Positions 27,393 to 36,708 of a stretch of 46,685 nt of DNA are shown here, one piece after another. The position numbers and the translations under genes were made by a program. The stretch's first letter is position 1, and each line of letters opens with the position of its first letter. The notes under the pieces are model-generated. The model was not told where the DNA came from and did no database searches. It was given only the letters and a program-made list of their open reading frames with translations. Source of the stretch: Deltaproteobacteria bacterium (GTDB lineage: Bacteria > Desulfobacterota > Desulfuromonadia > Geobacterales > Geobacteraceae); the NCBI GenBank assembly GCA_009668975.1, contig SBEG01000030.1, positions 1-46,685 of the forward strand. Reading direction: 5' to 3'.

Positions 27393-28241
27393 TTACTTTT
27401 TTCTGCCCCCGGCCACCCGTTCAACGCCGCCGGCATCGCAAGCGGAGAAGAGTTCATGGAACATTCCGGTAGACGTAAAGATTGCCGACACATCCGGCGC
27501 TTCGCCAATGCCAATCTCCAGCAGCAGCCAGCCATCCTGCACGAGAAAATCTGCAGCGGCGGGGATAATACGCCGATAATAGTCCAATCCGTCCGCACCA
27601 CCGTCCAAGGCTTCACGAGGTTCGTAATCCCTCACCTCCGGCTGAAGACCGGCAAGGTCCGCTGTCGGGATATAGGGAGGATTTGAAACGATCAGATCAA
27701 ACTTCCGGCCGGCGAACGGCTCGAACAGGGATCCTTGCGCAAGGTTGACAGTTACGCCATGGCGATCCACATTCCTTCGCGCAAGCTCCAGAGCTTTTGC
27801 CGACAAATCAACCCCATGGATTCGAGCATCCGTGCGGGCCTTGGCCAAGGCCACGGCAATACAGCCGCTCCCGACGCCGATATCGAGGATAGTTGCACCG
27901 GCAGGGCAGCGTTTAACCGCTTCCTCCACCAGCGTTTCCGTATCATGACGCGGAATCAGCACCCCGGGGGAAACTTCAAAATCCAGACCGTAAAAGTCCT
28001 GACTGCCGAGTATATATTGCAGCGGCTCGCGACGTGCCCGCCGGGCCACAAGCGCCCTGCAAGTCGAAAGTTCCGAATCGGACAAGGGCTTGTCGAAGTT
28101 GACATACAGGCCAACCCGGTCCAGGCCGAGAGCCTCGCAGAGAAGCCATTCCGCTTCAAGACGGGAATTCTCGACACCCTTTTCAGCAAGATATCCACGT
28201 GTCCAGGTCAGAACCTTGAGAATCGTCCAGGTATCGGTCAT
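27393..28241 (-). CDS. prmC: Release factor glutamine methyltransferase PrmC
   Basis: A 282-residue SAM-dependent methyltransferase. The N-terminal helical domain recognises the release factor; the SAM-binding motif is DIGVGSG (120-126) and the catalytic NPPY is at 187-190. It methylates the Gln of the GGQ motif in RF1/RF2. It lies directly after prfA, whose product is its substrate, 36 nt apart. Confidence 0.96.
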   Translation of the reverse strand: MTDTWTILKVLTWTRGYLAEKGVENSRLEAEWLLCEALGLDRVGLYVNFDKPLSDSELSTCRALVARRARREPLQYILGSQDFYGLDFEVSPGVLIPRHDTETLVEEAVKRCPAGATILDIGVGSGCIAVALAKARTDARIHGVDLSAKALELARRNVDRHGVTVNLAQGSLFEPFAGRKFDLIVSNPPYIPTADLAGLQPEVRDYEPREALDGGADGLDYYRRIIPAAADFLVQDGWLLLEIGIGEAPDVSAIFTSTGMFHELFSACDAGGVERVAGGRKK

Positions 28242-28277
28242 AAAATGTCCGGCAGGCCTCAGCCCCCTGAGGTCCCC

Positions 28278-29351
28278 CTATGCAGCTTCGCTCTGCGCCT
28301 TGAGGGCCTCCATCTGGTAGTGGGCCCGAAGGGCATCGACTATCTCGGCAATATCGCCGGCCATGATGGCGTCAAGGCGATAGAGGGTAAGCCCGATACG
28401 GTGATCAGTCATACGGCCCTGGGGGAAGTTATAGGTGCGGATCCGTTCGCTGCGATCGCCGCTTCCCACCTGAAGCTTGCGGTCGGCAGCCATCTTGGCA
28501 TTCTGTTCACTCACCATGATGTCCAGCATCCGGGACTTCAGAACCTTCATGGCCTTTGCCCGGTTCTTGATCTGGCTCCGTTCTTCCTGGCAGGCAACGA
28601 CAATGCCGGTGGGAAGATGCGTTATGCGAACCGCCGAATCGGTGGTGTTAACGTGCTGACCACCGGCTCCGGAAGAACGATAGACATCGATCTTCAGATC
28701 AGCCGGATTAATGTCGATGTCGATATCCTCAGCCTCGGGAAGAACGGCCACGGTGCAGGCACTGGTATGAATTCGTCCCTGGGTCTCGGTATCGGGAACA
28801 CGCTGGACCCGATGAGTGCCTGATTCGTATTTGAGCCGGGCATAAACACCCGCCCCTTCCACCAGGGCGATGATTTCCTTGAACCCGCCGACTGCCGACT
28901 CGGAAGAAGAAATGATTTCAACTTTCCAGCGGTTCGTCTCGGCAAAACGGTTGTACATGCGGAAGAGGTCCCCGGCAAAAAGTGCTGCCTCATCTCCGCC
29001 GGTACCAGCACGGATTTCAAGCACGACACTCCGGTCATCATTCGGATCTTTTGGCAGAAGGAGGAGCTTGATCTCCTCTTCAAGTTCTTTCCCGCGGACG
29101 GCCAGCACCTCAAGCTCCGCTTCGGCCATTTCGCGAATTTCGAGGTCTGATTCGGCCAGGAGCCCCCGATTATCGTCCATCTCGGCGAGTAATTTCTTGT
29201 ACTCGCGATAGACCGTAACCAACGCGGACAGCTCGGAATGCTCCTTGTTGAGCTTCCGGAACTCTCCCTGGTTACCAAGGATGGCCGGATCCGAAAGTAG
29301 CGATTCAAGCTCATTGTAGCGTCGTTCCAGTTCTTCAATTTTGTGCAGCAT
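28278..29351 (-). CDS. prfA: Peptide chain release factor 1
   Basis: A 357-residue class I release factor. The GGQ motif is at 230-232 and the stop-codon-reading PxT tripeptide is Pro186-Asp187-Thr188, which marks RF1 (UAA/UAG) rather than RF2. The middle residue is Asp where E. coli has Ala. Length and order of domains are normal. It is followed by prmC. Confidence 0.97.
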   Translation of the reverse strand: MLHKIEELERRYNELESLLSDPAILGNQGEFRKLNKEHSELSALVTVYREYKKLLAEMDDNRGLLAESDLEIREMAEAELEVLAVRGKELEEEIKLLLLPKDPNDDRSVVLEIRAGTGGDEAALFAGDLFRMYNRFAETNRWKVEIISSSESAVGGFKEIIALVEGAGVYARLKYESGTHRVQRVPDTETQGRIHTSACTVAVLPEAEDIDIDINPADLKIDVYRSSGAGGQHVNTTDSAVRITHLPTGIVVACQEERSQIKNRAKAMKVLKSRMLDIMVSEQNAKMAADRKLQVGSGDRSERIRTYNFPQGRMTDHRIGLTLYRLDAIMAGDIAEIVDALRAHYQMEALKAQSEAA

Positions 29352-29362
29352 ACATCGTACCC

Positions 29363-30268
29363 TTATACCACTATTCTATCGTCTTTATAGTCACCGTTCT
29401 CGTCAAGCGCCTCTTCCAACGAGCGGATCGCCACTTCCAGCTGGTCATCATCCGGTTCGCGCGTCGTCAGTTTCTGCAGGGCAAGGCCCGGTGCGATAAG
29501 CATGCGAACAAGTCGCGATTTTTCATATTTGGCACTCCATTTCAGGAGTTCATAGGAACAGCCGGCGATGAGGGGCAGCAATACAACCCGCGAACCTGCT
29601 TTGAGATAAAAAGGCCAGGCCTTGGGAATCAGGGAAAATACTACAATGCTCACCAGCATGACGATCAGAAGAAAACTGGTTCCGCAGCGGGGATGTAGCC
29701 GGCTGAATTGCTTCACATTTTCCACCGTCAAGCTGATTCCCGCCTCAAAGGCGAAGATGGATTTATGCTCCGCCCCGTGATACTGGAAGACCCGCTGGAT
29801 ATCACTCATCCGGGAAATGGAATACACGTAGATGAGAAATACCAGCATCCGGATCAATCCGTCCACCAGGTTAAAAACGATATTGGATTCGCCGATGATG
29901 GGAATCAGAAGTTTCGTCAGGAAGAGGGGCAGAATAAAAAAAAGTAGGATTCCGAACAGCAGAGCAACAGCAATGGTTCCTCCCATTGCCAGAGAACTCA
30001 TTTCCTCCTTTTCTTCTCCTTCCGCGATCGCCTCGTTCGCAGAAAAACTCAGAGCCTTCATGCCGATGATGAGCGAGGTGAAAAGCGCCACGGCCCCCCG
30101 AATCAAGGGAAGCTTTACCAGGGGGAACCTTTCGGAAAGGGGAATAACCGTATCCCGCTTCACGATTATCTCGCCATCAGGACGTCGCACGGCTATGGCC
30201 ATGGCGCGTGGCGCCCGCATGAGGACCCCCTCGATGACCGCCTGCCCGCCGATATTTATCTTACCCAT
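29363..30268 (-). CDS. DUF1385 family membrane protein
   Basis: A 301-residue protein of the DUF1385 family, opening with the highly conserved [17 protein letters not shown] and followed by several transmembrane helices (about 95-155 and 205-240) with the conserved [13 protein letters not shown] and [13 protein letters not shown] between them. The His/Glu/Cys-rich conserved loops suggest a metal site or catalysis, but no function is established to my knowledge. The ATG was set at 30268 since the upstream GTG lies within the Shine-Dalgarno sequence. It stands 11 nt before prfA; proximity to release-factor genes is a common arrangement for the family. Confidence 0.9.
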   Translation of the reverse strand: MGKINIGGQAVIEGVLMRAPRAMAIAVRRPDGEIIVKRDTVIPLSERFPLVKLPLIRGAVALFTSLIIGMKALSFSANEAIAEGEEKEEMSSLAMGGTIAVALLFGILLFFILPLFLTKLLIPIIGESNIVFNLVDGLIRMLVFLIYVYSISRMSDIQRVFQYHGAEHKSIFAFEAGISLTVENVKQFSRLHPRCGTSFLLIVMLVSIVVFSLIPKAWPFYLKAGSRVVLLPLIAGCSYELLKWSAKYEKSRLVRMLIAPGLALQKLTTREPDDDQLEVAIRSLEEALDENGDYKDDRIVV

Positions 30269-30311
30269 GCCTTGCACACCTTTCCATCACTACTTGCCAG
30301 GGAAACAACGT

Positions 30312-31004
30312 TCAGCGAAGGTTCTCGAAAAATTCTTTGACCTGCCGGATCTTGCCGCAGGTTAAGGCAGCTTCCGGACAGGGACCAGCCAGACAGGAAG
30401 GACCCGCTTTTTCAAAAATCACCGGTGCGACATCCTTAACCAGCTTCAACATTTCCACGGCCATGGCCCGGATCTCCCACTGGGCACGTTCGCAACAGCG
30501 CAGCCGGAAAAAATGAAACAGTTCCCGGGCATTCATCGTGACCAGGATCTTGGTCTCGGCGGCATTCGGCAAAATATAGCGGGCGTCTTCCGCGGGAATG
30601 CCCTTTTCGACCATCTCGCCATAAAAGTGATGGATTTCGCCGATCAGTGCCGAAAATTTCCCGGACAGTTCCGGATCTGCCGCAATACTCGGCGGCAGGA
30701 CAACGTCAAATATCTCCTTGTGGGAGACATAGCGCTGGGACTGCTGAGAAAATGAGGCGATCCGGTGACGCACGAGCTGGTGCGTGGTAACCCGGGAAAT
30801 CCCCTCAATGCCGAAGGTAAAGGATGCATGCTCCAGAACCGAGTGATGCCCGAGGGAGAGAATCTTTTCCAGAAAGCTCCGCATGTCCCCACCGGATATG
30901 CGTTCGCGCAGATCACCAATGCTGACGGGAGAATAACAGAGCCTCGCAGCCAGTGCGACCGCCTGTTCCGGATCTGGGGTATGTTGGACAAGCGTAACCA
31001 GCAT
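30312..31004 (-). CDS. thyX: Flavin-dependent thymidylate synthase ThyX
   Basis: A 230-residue FAD enzyme that makes dTMP using methylene-tetrahydrofolate and NADPH, unrelated to ThyA. The ThyX signature RHR-X7-S is at 79-89 (RHRIASFSQQS), with conserved His and Arg around it, and the flavin-binding NARELFHFFRLRC follows. It carries a Cys-rich C-terminal stretch (SCLAGPCPEAALTC). It lies 43 nt upstream of the DUF1385 gene. Confidence 0.96.
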   Translation of the reverse strand: MLVTLVQHTPDPEQAVALAARLCYSPVSIGDLRERISGGDMRSFLEKILSLGHHSVLEHASFTFGIEGISRVTTHQLVRHRIASFSQQSQRYVSHKEIFDVVLPPSIAADPELSGKFSALIGEIHHFYGEMVEKGIPAEDARYILPNAAETKILVTMNARELFHFFRLRCCERAQWEIRAMAVEMLKLVKDVAPVIFEKAGPSCLAGPCPEAALTCGKIRQVKEFFENLR

Positions 31005-31054
31005 GAGAACCTTTCAGAAAAAAACTTGCAATTGGCAAAGTGAGGAAACAGATA

Positions 31055-31083
31055 AGGGGATTTCGCCATGGACAAAATCCCCT
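31055..31083 (-). terminator. Possible terminator between rpmE and thyX
   Basis: AGGGGATTT and AAATCCCCT form a 9-bp stem with an 11-nt loop. The minus-strand tail reads TTATCTGTTT, a weak U-tract, so termination may be partial. Confidence 0.45.
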
Positions 31084-31111
31084 CTCTTTGCATCCACAGG
31101 CCGAGGCCCTG

Positions 31112-31309
31112 TTACATGCCGTATCTTTTCTTGAACCTCTCGACACGCCCGGCGGTATCGATAAGCTTTTGCTTACCGGTAAAGAACGGGTGACAAGCCG
31201 AACAGATTTCCGTGGAAATCTCGGACTTGGTGGAACGGGTCAGAAACGAATTACCGCACAAGCACTTGACCGTTACCTCGGAATATTTTGGGTGAATGCC
31301 CTCTTTCAT
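31112..31309 (-). CDS. rpmE: 50S ribosomal protein L31 (zinc-binding type)
   Basis: A 65-residue protein starting MKEGIHPKY. It is the C+ form: Cys16 and Cys18 (KCLCG) and Cys37 and Cys40 (CSACHP) bind zinc, so L31 can serve as a zinc reserve that is swapped for a Cys-less paralogue under zinc limitation. GGAGG lies 5 nt before the ATG at 31309; the frame extends upstream without support. Confidence 0.97.
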   Translation of the reverse strand: MKEGIHPKYSEVTVKCLCGNSFLTRSTKSEISTEICSACHPFFTGKQKLIDTAGRVERFKKRYGM

Positions 31310-31467
31310 TGCTTCCTCCTTGCGTAAAGCAGACCGCTGCGTCTTCTCAATTCGATAACACTTCAATCGTCATTTCGATGCGTGTTTCTATCGCTGAATG
31401 CAACCTCAATAGCTCCATCAGAAGTTTAGAAAGTTAGCACCTTCGTTTTTTTTTATCAAGAGTTTTT

Positions 31468-32715
31468 TCACCGGTTCATGGAGTCGAGAAAACCCTGGTT
31501 GGTCTTTGCCTCACCTAGCTTGCTCAGGAGAAATTCCATGCTATCGACCACATTCATCGGATGCAGAACTTTGCGCAGAATCCAGATCCGGTTGAGTGCG
31601 GCCTTGTCGATGAGCAATTCTTCCTTCCGGGTACCGGACTTGTTCATATCAATGGCAGGAAACACCCTCTTCTCCACCAGCTTGCGGTCCAGGTGGAGTT
31701 CCATGTTGCCGGTCCCCTTGAACTCTTCAAAGATAACCTCGTCCATCTTGCTTCCGGTATCGACAAGGGCGGTGGCGATAATGGTGAGCGACCCGCCCTC
31801 CTCAATATTACGCGCCGCACCGAAAAATCGCTTCGGTTTGTGCAGTGCATTGGAGTCGACACCACCGGAAAGAACCTTGCCGGAAGGAGGGATGACGGTA
31901 TTGTAGGCCCTGGCCAGGCGGGTGATGGAATCGAGCAGAATCACCACATCGCGCTTATGTTCAACGAGACGCTTTGCTTTCTCGATGACCATTTCGGCAA
32001 CCTGGATATGCCGGGAGGCCGGCTCGTCAAAGGTCGAGGAAATAACCTCGCCATTCACGGAGCGCTGCATGTCGGTAACCTCTTCCGGACGCTCATCAAT
32101 CAGGAGAACGATCAGGTAGACCTCGGGATGATTCACCGCAATGGAGTTGGCGATATTCTGGATCAGCATCGTCTTGCCGGTCCGGGGAGGAGCCACGATC
32201 AGGCCGCGCTGCCCCTTGCCGATCGGTGCGATCAGATCCATTACCCGGGTCGACATGTTGTCCGGGGTCGTTTCCAGCTTCAATCTCTCCAACGGGTACA
32301 GAGGGGTCAGGTTATCAAAGAGAATCTTGTCGCGAACGGCCTCAAGCGGCTCGAAGTTCACCGTTTCGACCTTCAGCAGGGCAAAATAGCGCTCACCCTC
32401 TTTCGGCGGACGTATCTGGCCGGAAACCGTATCACCCGTCTGAAGATTGAAGCGGCGAATCTGGCTTGGGGAGACGTAGATATCATCAGGACCCGGCAGA
32501 TAGTTGTAGTCGGGAGCCCGAAGGAAACCGAACCCGTCCGGAAGGGTCTCAAGAACTCCCTCGCCGAAAATCATGCCGTTTTTTTCCGTCTGGGCGTTCA
32601 GGATGGAAAAAATAAGGTCCTGTTTGCGAAGACTCGAGGCCCCCTCGATATTCAGACCTTTGGCAATAGCTGTCAAATCATTGATTTTTTTACTTTTTAG
32701 CTCTTGTAAATTCAT
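31468..32715 (-). CDS. rho: Transcription termination factor Rho
   Basis: A 415-residue hexameric RNA helicase. The N-terminal SAP-like helix bundle ([10 protein letters not shown]) is followed by the cold-shock RNA-binding domain ([21 protein letters not shown]), then the RecA-like ATPase with Walker A GPPRTGKT-like PPRTGKTML, Walker [10 protein letters not shown] and the R-loop region. The start at 32715 has GGAG 5 nt upstream; six extra codons above it are unsupported. The gene has a long leader of its own, as in E. coli where Rho autoregulates by attenuation. Confidence 0.97.
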   Translation of the reverse strand: MNLQELKSKKINDLTAIAKGLNIEGASSLRKQDLIFSILNAQTEKNGMIFGEGVLETLPDGFGFLRAPDYNYLPGPDDIYVSPSQIRRFNLQTGDTVSGQIRPPKEGERYFALLKVETVNFEPLEAVRDKILFDNLTPLYPLERLKLETTPDNMSTRVMDLIAPIGKGQRGLIVAPPRTGKTMLIQNIANSIAVNHPEVYLIVLLIDERPEEVTDMQRSVNGEVISSTFDEPASRHIQVAEMVIEKAKRLVEHKRDVVILLDSITRLARAYNTVIPPSGKVLSGGVDSNALHKPKRFFGAARNIEEGGSLTIIATALVDTGSKMDEVIFEEFKGTGNMELHLDRKLVEKRVFPAIDMNKSGTRKEELLIDKAALNRIWILRKVLHPMNVVDSMEFLLSKLGEAKTNQGFLDSMNR

Positions 32716-32932
32716 TTCATCTCCTGCCAGCAAGCAAACATTATCATAAAATTAACGCCGAACCGAATGATTCGGCACGATTCATCCAGCGACGAAAAAC
32801 GTTCCCGGGGCACTACCGCGGTATCACAACAGTGCAACACCTTCCAACCGGAAAATTCCTTGAGAAGGAAGCGGCATTAGTGAAAATCTCTGTACGCTAT
32901 GAAAAGGAACATGTTCTTCATGGAGGGGTAAT

Positions 32933-33109
32933 TTGGCTCTCTACAGGACGAATATCCGTTACTCACATAAGGAGGCAAGCCGGAAAAAGCTCGGGGCGGC
33001 GGACTCATACCTGGTTGTACGGTTTAACGATGGATTACCTGCAATTAGAATTAAACCAGTCTGTTTTCGTCTGGTTGTTGAGGGTTGTGGTCTTTGGATT
33101 TTGGAATGA
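32933..33109 (+). CDS. Candidate small protein gene, antisense to the rho leader
   Basis: A 58-codon frame starting at TTG with GGAGG 6 nt upstream (923-927 of 32 kb, i.e. 32922-32927), ending TGA. The product begins MALYRTNIRYSHKEAS and contains SYLVVRFNDGLPAIRIKP, with a beta-strand-like, mixed composition that looks protein-like. I do not recognise a family. A longer plus-strand frame starting near 32832 overlaps it but has no ribosome site. No clear promoter was found for it, so it may be a relic or not translated. Confidence 0.4.
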   Translation: MALYRTNIRYSHKEASRKKLGAADSYLVVRFNDGLPAIRIKPVCFRLVVEGCGLWILE

Positions 33110-33152
33110 AATCGATAGGGATAAATATTGACTAAGAAGTGAGGAATAAATC

Positions 33153-33182
33153 CATATAAACTGCAATCAACAAATTTGTCAA
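33153..33182 (-). promoter_or_regulatory. Candidate promoter of rho
   Basis: On the minus strand a perfect TTGACA (33182-33177), an 18-nt spacer, TATATG (33158-33153). It lies right after the HD-GYP stop and would give rho a leader of about 430 nt. In that leader a small palindrome (CCGAAT-G-ATTCGG near 32763-32775) sits some 50 nt before the start codon. Confidence 0.62.
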
Positions 33183-33225
33183 TACAATTTTCCGGATAAT
33201 TCCGAAAAAGATTCTTCGAAAAGAG

Positions 33226-34203
33226 TCAAGCATGCGACATCCTCGGGTGAACCAAACTTTCCTGGTCCATGGTCGGGAAAATACCTTCGAAAGCCGCCAC
33301 AACCCGCGGATCAAAGTGCGTGCCGGAATTGGAGAGTATTTCGTTTTTCGCATAGAAGGGAGGTAGGGCCTTCCGGTAAGGACGATCAGAGGTCAAGGCG
33401 TCATAAACATCCGCGACAGCTATGATACGTGCCCCCAAGGGAATATTATCGCCCACCAGAGAATGGTACCCGTTACCGTCATATTTTTCATGATGTCCAA
33501 GGATCAAGGGCAGTAGTTCCGTCACTCTGCCGCCAAGAGGATACAGGATGCGGGCTGCCTTCACCGTATGTGTCTTGAGATGTGCTCGATCGGCGGCGGT
33601 TAACGTTCCTATCTTGTTCAGCAGTTCACGACTGACACCAATCTTTCCCAAATCATGAAGCAAGGCAGCAATTCGGATATTCTCCACCTCTTCCTCGCCG
33701 CAGCCCAACTGCAGGGCTAACTTCTCCGCAAGTACGGAAACTCGATAGGAATGACTATGGGTATGCTGATCAACGGAATCAATTAACAGTGAAAGCATCT
33801 CGACTACACCGTGGTAGGTCCTGCGGATGTCTCTTCTGGCTTCCTCCTTTTTCTCGTACAAGAGGCCCATGAAGTAGCCGGTAACAAGTAGAAACCCGCC
33901 CCAGGTACCGATATCAAGCCAGCGCCCCAGGTCATTGCTTTCCGCGGAACCAAATGTTTCAGGATACACGAAGGCCACGGATCCGATGAGAATCAGAGAA
34001 AAAAGGGCGGCCATGGTTGCATAACGTCGACCGTAAAAATAGGCCCCGAGAAGAACGGGTAGATAGAAGAAATTCAAGAAGGCCCGCTGATTGGAGACAA
34101 AGAAAAAAATGATCGCGGTTATTACAACCAGTAGAAAGACGATGATAAGTTCCTTGTCAATCATGCGCAAGGGACTTTTCAGTTTGGGGTTCAACGGTTT
34201 CAT
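33226..34203 (-). CDS. Membrane-anchored HD-GYP domain protein (putative c-di-GMP phosphodiesterase)
   Basis: A 325-residue protein. The first 120 residues hold about four transmembrane helices of a MASE-like sensor region, then a short coiled linker and an HD-GYP domain. The HD pair is in LLHDLGKIGVS; the second motif is HHEKYDGNGYH, so the P of canonical GYP is replaced by His. The metal-binding residues are otherwise kept, so activity on c-di-GMP is likely but unproven. The ATG at 34203 was preferred to a TTG two codons earlier. Confidence 0.88.
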   Translation of the reverse strand: MKPLNPKLKSPLRMIDKELIIVFLLVVITAIIFFFVSNQRAFLNFFYLPVLLGAYFYGRRYATMAALFSLILIGSVAFVYPETFGSAESNDLGRWLDIGTWGGFLLVTGYFMGLLYEKKEEARRDIRRTYHGVVEMLSLLIDSVDQHTHSHSYRVSVLAEKLALQLGCGEEEVENIRIAALLHDLGKIGVSRELLNKIGTLTAADRAHLKTHTVKAARILYPLGGRVTELLPLILGHHEKYDGNGYHSLVGDNIPLGARIIAVADVYDALTSDRPYRKALPPFYAKNEILSNSGTHFDPRVVAAFEGIFPTMDQESLVHPRMSHA

Positions 34204-34276
34204 GCTCAATTCCCCACAACAATGTCGCTGAGATTCACATCGTTTTCTTGCGTAATAGATCTGTACACAGATTTCT

Positions 34277-34305
34277 TAACTACTCTCTGACAATCCTCCT
34301 GTCAA
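34277..34305 (-). promoter_or_regulatory. Weak candidate promoter of the HD-GYP gene
   Basis: A perfect TTGACA (34305-34300) on the minus strand is followed 17 nt later by TAGTTA, which matches the -10 poorly. Position, 74 nt before the start codon, is suitable. Confidence 0.35.
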
Positions 34306-34339
34306 GAGATTAAACTTTCCACAATATCATGGCAGCGCA

Positions 34340-34861
34340 TCAGTGATCCGCGGGCACCACATCGGAACGGTGAGTTTTCCTGGGGCGGTTCCACGAGAGA
34401 ATCCGACCTGAACCATGCTGTACATCCCGCCATGTATCTACCATGACATCTATAATGATGACTCCACAGGTTGGAAGGTTGTCAAAAGTATAGCCGGCAA
34501 GATAGTTACAGAAATCCGTCAAAGCAGGGTTATGTCCACACAGCATGCACTCGTCGTGGCTGTCGTCTATTTCCCGGACAAAATCGAGAAGATCTCTAGA
34601 ATCCGCCTCATACAGCCTCCCGACCCGGACGATCTTTTTTTCCGGCAACCCCATTTCCACAACAATTCTTTTCAGGGTGGCAATCGCCCTTTTCGCCGGA
34701 CTGGCTACAATCAGGGAAGGTTGGACCCTTCGCTCCGCAAACCAGCGCCCAGCGGCCACGGCATCGGCTTTACCTCGTTTCGTCAGGGGACGGTCGAAAT
34801 CCGCGCAATTCGGATCTTTCCAGCTTGATTTGGCATGTCGAATCAGCGCAAGCCTCTTCAT
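34340..34861 (-). CDS. SixA-like phosphohistidine phosphatase (histidine phosphatase superfamily)
   Basis: A 173-residue protein with the RH-type signature LIRHAKSSW, where His9 is the phospho-accepting residue, plus DRPLTKRGKADA, the SPAKRAIATL segment, and the second histidine in MLCGHNPALTDF. Members of this SixA branch remove phosphate from histidine of phosphotransfer proteins; the target here is unknown. It follows the HD-domain gene by 48 nt and probably shares its transcript. Confidence 0.88.
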   Translation of the reverse strand: MKRLALIRHAKSSWKDPNCADFDRPLTKRGKADAVAAGRWFAERRVQPSLIVASPAKRAIATLKRIVVEMGLPEKKIVRVGRLYEADSRDLLDFVREIDDSHDECMLCGHNPALTDFCNYLAGYTFDNLPTCGVIIIDVMVDTWRDVQHGSGRILSWNRPRKTHRSDVVPADH

Positions 34862-34909
34862 CTCATTACCACCCGATCACTGCCAAAATTGAGCCTGCCG
34901 CATATCCGT

Positions 34910-35725
34910 TTACCCGGAAAATACCGGACCGGAACTGACTTCCGCAGCGACCCTTTCATCTATAAAGCTCAGGATGGTGTTTACCGCTGCCTGAACCCCC
35001 TCCACATCCGGAAGTGTTGCGGCAATCCGCCGGACAAAATCCTTTTCGGCAACGATGCGAAATGACTCGGTAAAACTAAGATCGTAGACCCAGGCAAGCT
35101 GGAGCAGCTTGAAATCGCTCAACGTTTGAGCGGAGGAAAGAGGGACAAGTTCCCTACGGACAACTTTTTCGAGCACCTCCGGCGAACAGTACGGCTGATT
35201 GGGAAAACCGAGTTCCACAACCTCTGACCTTTTCTCAACCGGCAGTTCGTAATTTTCGATAAAAACCCGCCAGATATCCAGCTTGTCGGCATCTCGCAGG
35301 AGCCTGAGAAAAAACAGCTGTTCTCCCACAATGCCCTCGGGTATGAGAAACGCGTTGTGACTCTCAACGGCATGATTGACCACGTCTCGCTCCTCGGGGA
35401 ACAAATCGGCCAGCAGATCTATTTCCCGTATTATCTCGGCACCGAGTGCAGCATGGTCCACCGATACGCTGTCCCGGAAAGTCCGGAACTGGTGGTACTG
35501 CTCGAATCTTCCCACGTCATGCAGAATCGCGGTTGCTTCCGCGAGAAGCAGACGCTCATCTGCCAATCCTTCTTCCGCCGCTACCCTGATGATATTGGCG
35601 CAGACGTTGTGGGTATGTTCTTCCTTCAAGATAAAATGGCGTTGATCATCCTCATTATCAGTATAAAAAGAACTGCAGTACTCCGCAAACCAGGCGCGGA
35701 TCTGGATCAGGTTATCTTCTGTCAC
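34910..35725 (-). CDS. HD-domain phosphohydrolase
   Basis: A 271-residue protein with an HD metal site: His37 (EEHTHNV), the His69-Asp70 pair (AILHDVGRF), and a later Asp in RLLRDADKLD near 145-150. No GYP motif and no membrane segment are seen, so it is a soluble HD hydrolase, likely acting on a nucleotide, but the substrate cannot be named. The GTG start has GGGAG 7 nt upstream. It sits 26 nt behind the nucleoside phosphorylase gene. Confidence 0.85.
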   Translation of the reverse strand: MTEDNLIQIRAWFAEYCSSFYTDNEDDQRHFILKEEHTHNVCANIIRVAAEEGLADERLLLAEATAILHDVGRFEQYHQFRTFRDSVSVDHAALGAEIIREIDLLADLFPEERDVVNHAVESHNAFLIPEGIVGEQLFFLRLLRDADKLDIWRVFIENYELPVEKRSEVVELGFPNQPYCSPEVLEKVVRRELVPLSSAQTLSDFKLLQLAWVYDLSFTESFRIVAEKDFVRRIAATLPDVEGVQAAVNTILSFIDERVAAEVSSGPVFSG

Positions 35726-35751
35726 TATCTGACTCCCAATAATCTCTCGAA

Positions 35752-36708
35752 TTAAAAGTTGGCAGGATGCAAGGCACGAAACGCTCGCAGAACAATTCGC
35801 GCCGCATCCCGCATGTATGCAAGGTATTCGGTCAAAAAAGACCCTTCGTTCCTTTTATCGATCACTGCACATATTACCCCGGCCCGATAACCGATGGCCC
35901 CAAGAATATGCAGGAGGATACTGGCCTCCATCTCCATGTTCTCGACTTTCAACCCGGCAACCCCGGTATCCACTGCGGCGATTCTTTCCACCAGATCGGA
36001 AACGGTTGGGGTAACGGGCACCACGGCCCTTCCTTGCTCCACAAAAAATCCGGGACTTGTCACCGTAACCCCACGCTTGCAAGGAACACCGAGATGAAGC
36101 GCTTCCCTCTCCAGCGCCACCCGAACTCGGGAGTCGGCCCGGACCGCGTAGGGGAAAAAGCGCCCGCGGAAGCGGGCATCTTCGACAACACCCTCATCAA
36201 TAGCACTCCGCACCCTTCGTTCCAGGCGCCGGCATTCTTCATCAGGAGCAACTGCCTCATAAAAAAGCCCGGTGTTATCCAACCCTATGCCGTAATCGGT
36301 AACAATCAACGTCCCCAGGTCCGTCTCGGGCTGAAGCCCCCCGCATGTGCCGATCCGTACCACCGTCAATGGCTCGAATGACTCTTTACGTTTCCGGGTC
36401 GAGAAATCAAACTCATTCAGTGCAACGAGCTCGTTCAGGACGATCTCCATGGAGGGAGCGCCGATTCCGGAGGTGGTTATGGTTACCCGTTGCCCCGCTT
36501 CCGGTGCAAAGCCGGTGATGGTACGGAACCCGCGATGATTCCGGTCAACTTCGATCTGCTCGAGAAATTCTCGGGCAAAAAAAGGAACCCGCTCGGGATC
36601 TCCCACCACGATAACGTGGCTGGCCAACTCCTCGGGCATGAGGTCCAGATGATAGATCCGGCCACTACGCAACGGCAGTTCGGCTGCGGAAAAAGATCCA
36701 TTTTCCAT
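35752..36708 (-). CDS. Nucleoside phosphorylase (PNP/UDP family)
   Basis: A 318-residue member of the trimeric/hexameric nucleoside phosphorylase family: GDPER (about 36-40) for phosphate, TTSGIGAPS (about 79-86), VVRIGTCGGLQP (about 117-126) and the ribose-binding NMEMEAS. Uridine phosphorylase or a related purine/AMP-type activity is most likely, but specificity is not clear. The ATG at 36708 was chosen because GAGGA lies 5 nt upstream; a 26-codon upstream extension lacks support. It is first of a run with the HD hydrolase and SixA-like genes. Confidence 0.87.
   Translation of the reverse strand: MENGSFSAAELPLRSGRIYHLDLMPEELASHVIVVGDPERVPFFAREFLEQIEVDRNHRGFRTITGFAPEAGQRVTITTSGIGAPSMEIVLNELVALNEFDFSTRKRKESFEPLTVVRIGTCGGLQPETDLGTLIVTDYGIGLDNTGLFYEAVAPDEECRRLERRVRSAIDEGVVEDARFRGRFFPYAVRADSRVRVALEREALHLGVPCKRGVTVTSPGFFVEQGRAVVPVTPTVSDLVERIAAVDTGVAGLKVENMEMEASILLHILGAIGYRAGVICAVIDKRNEGSFLTEYLAYMRDAARIVLRAFRALHPANF

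Noticed and set aside
27735..28823. A 362-codon plus-strand open frame
   Set aside because: It is antisense to prmC and prfA and spans their boundary, so it cannot be real alongside both.
31561..32700. A 379-codon plus-strand open frame
   Set aside because: It is antisense to rho, which has intact Walker motifs and RNA-binding domain.
32832..33131. A 99-codon plus-strand frame
   Set aside because: No ribosome site precedes its start; the overlapping shorter frame at 32933-33109 has a good one and a more protein-like product.
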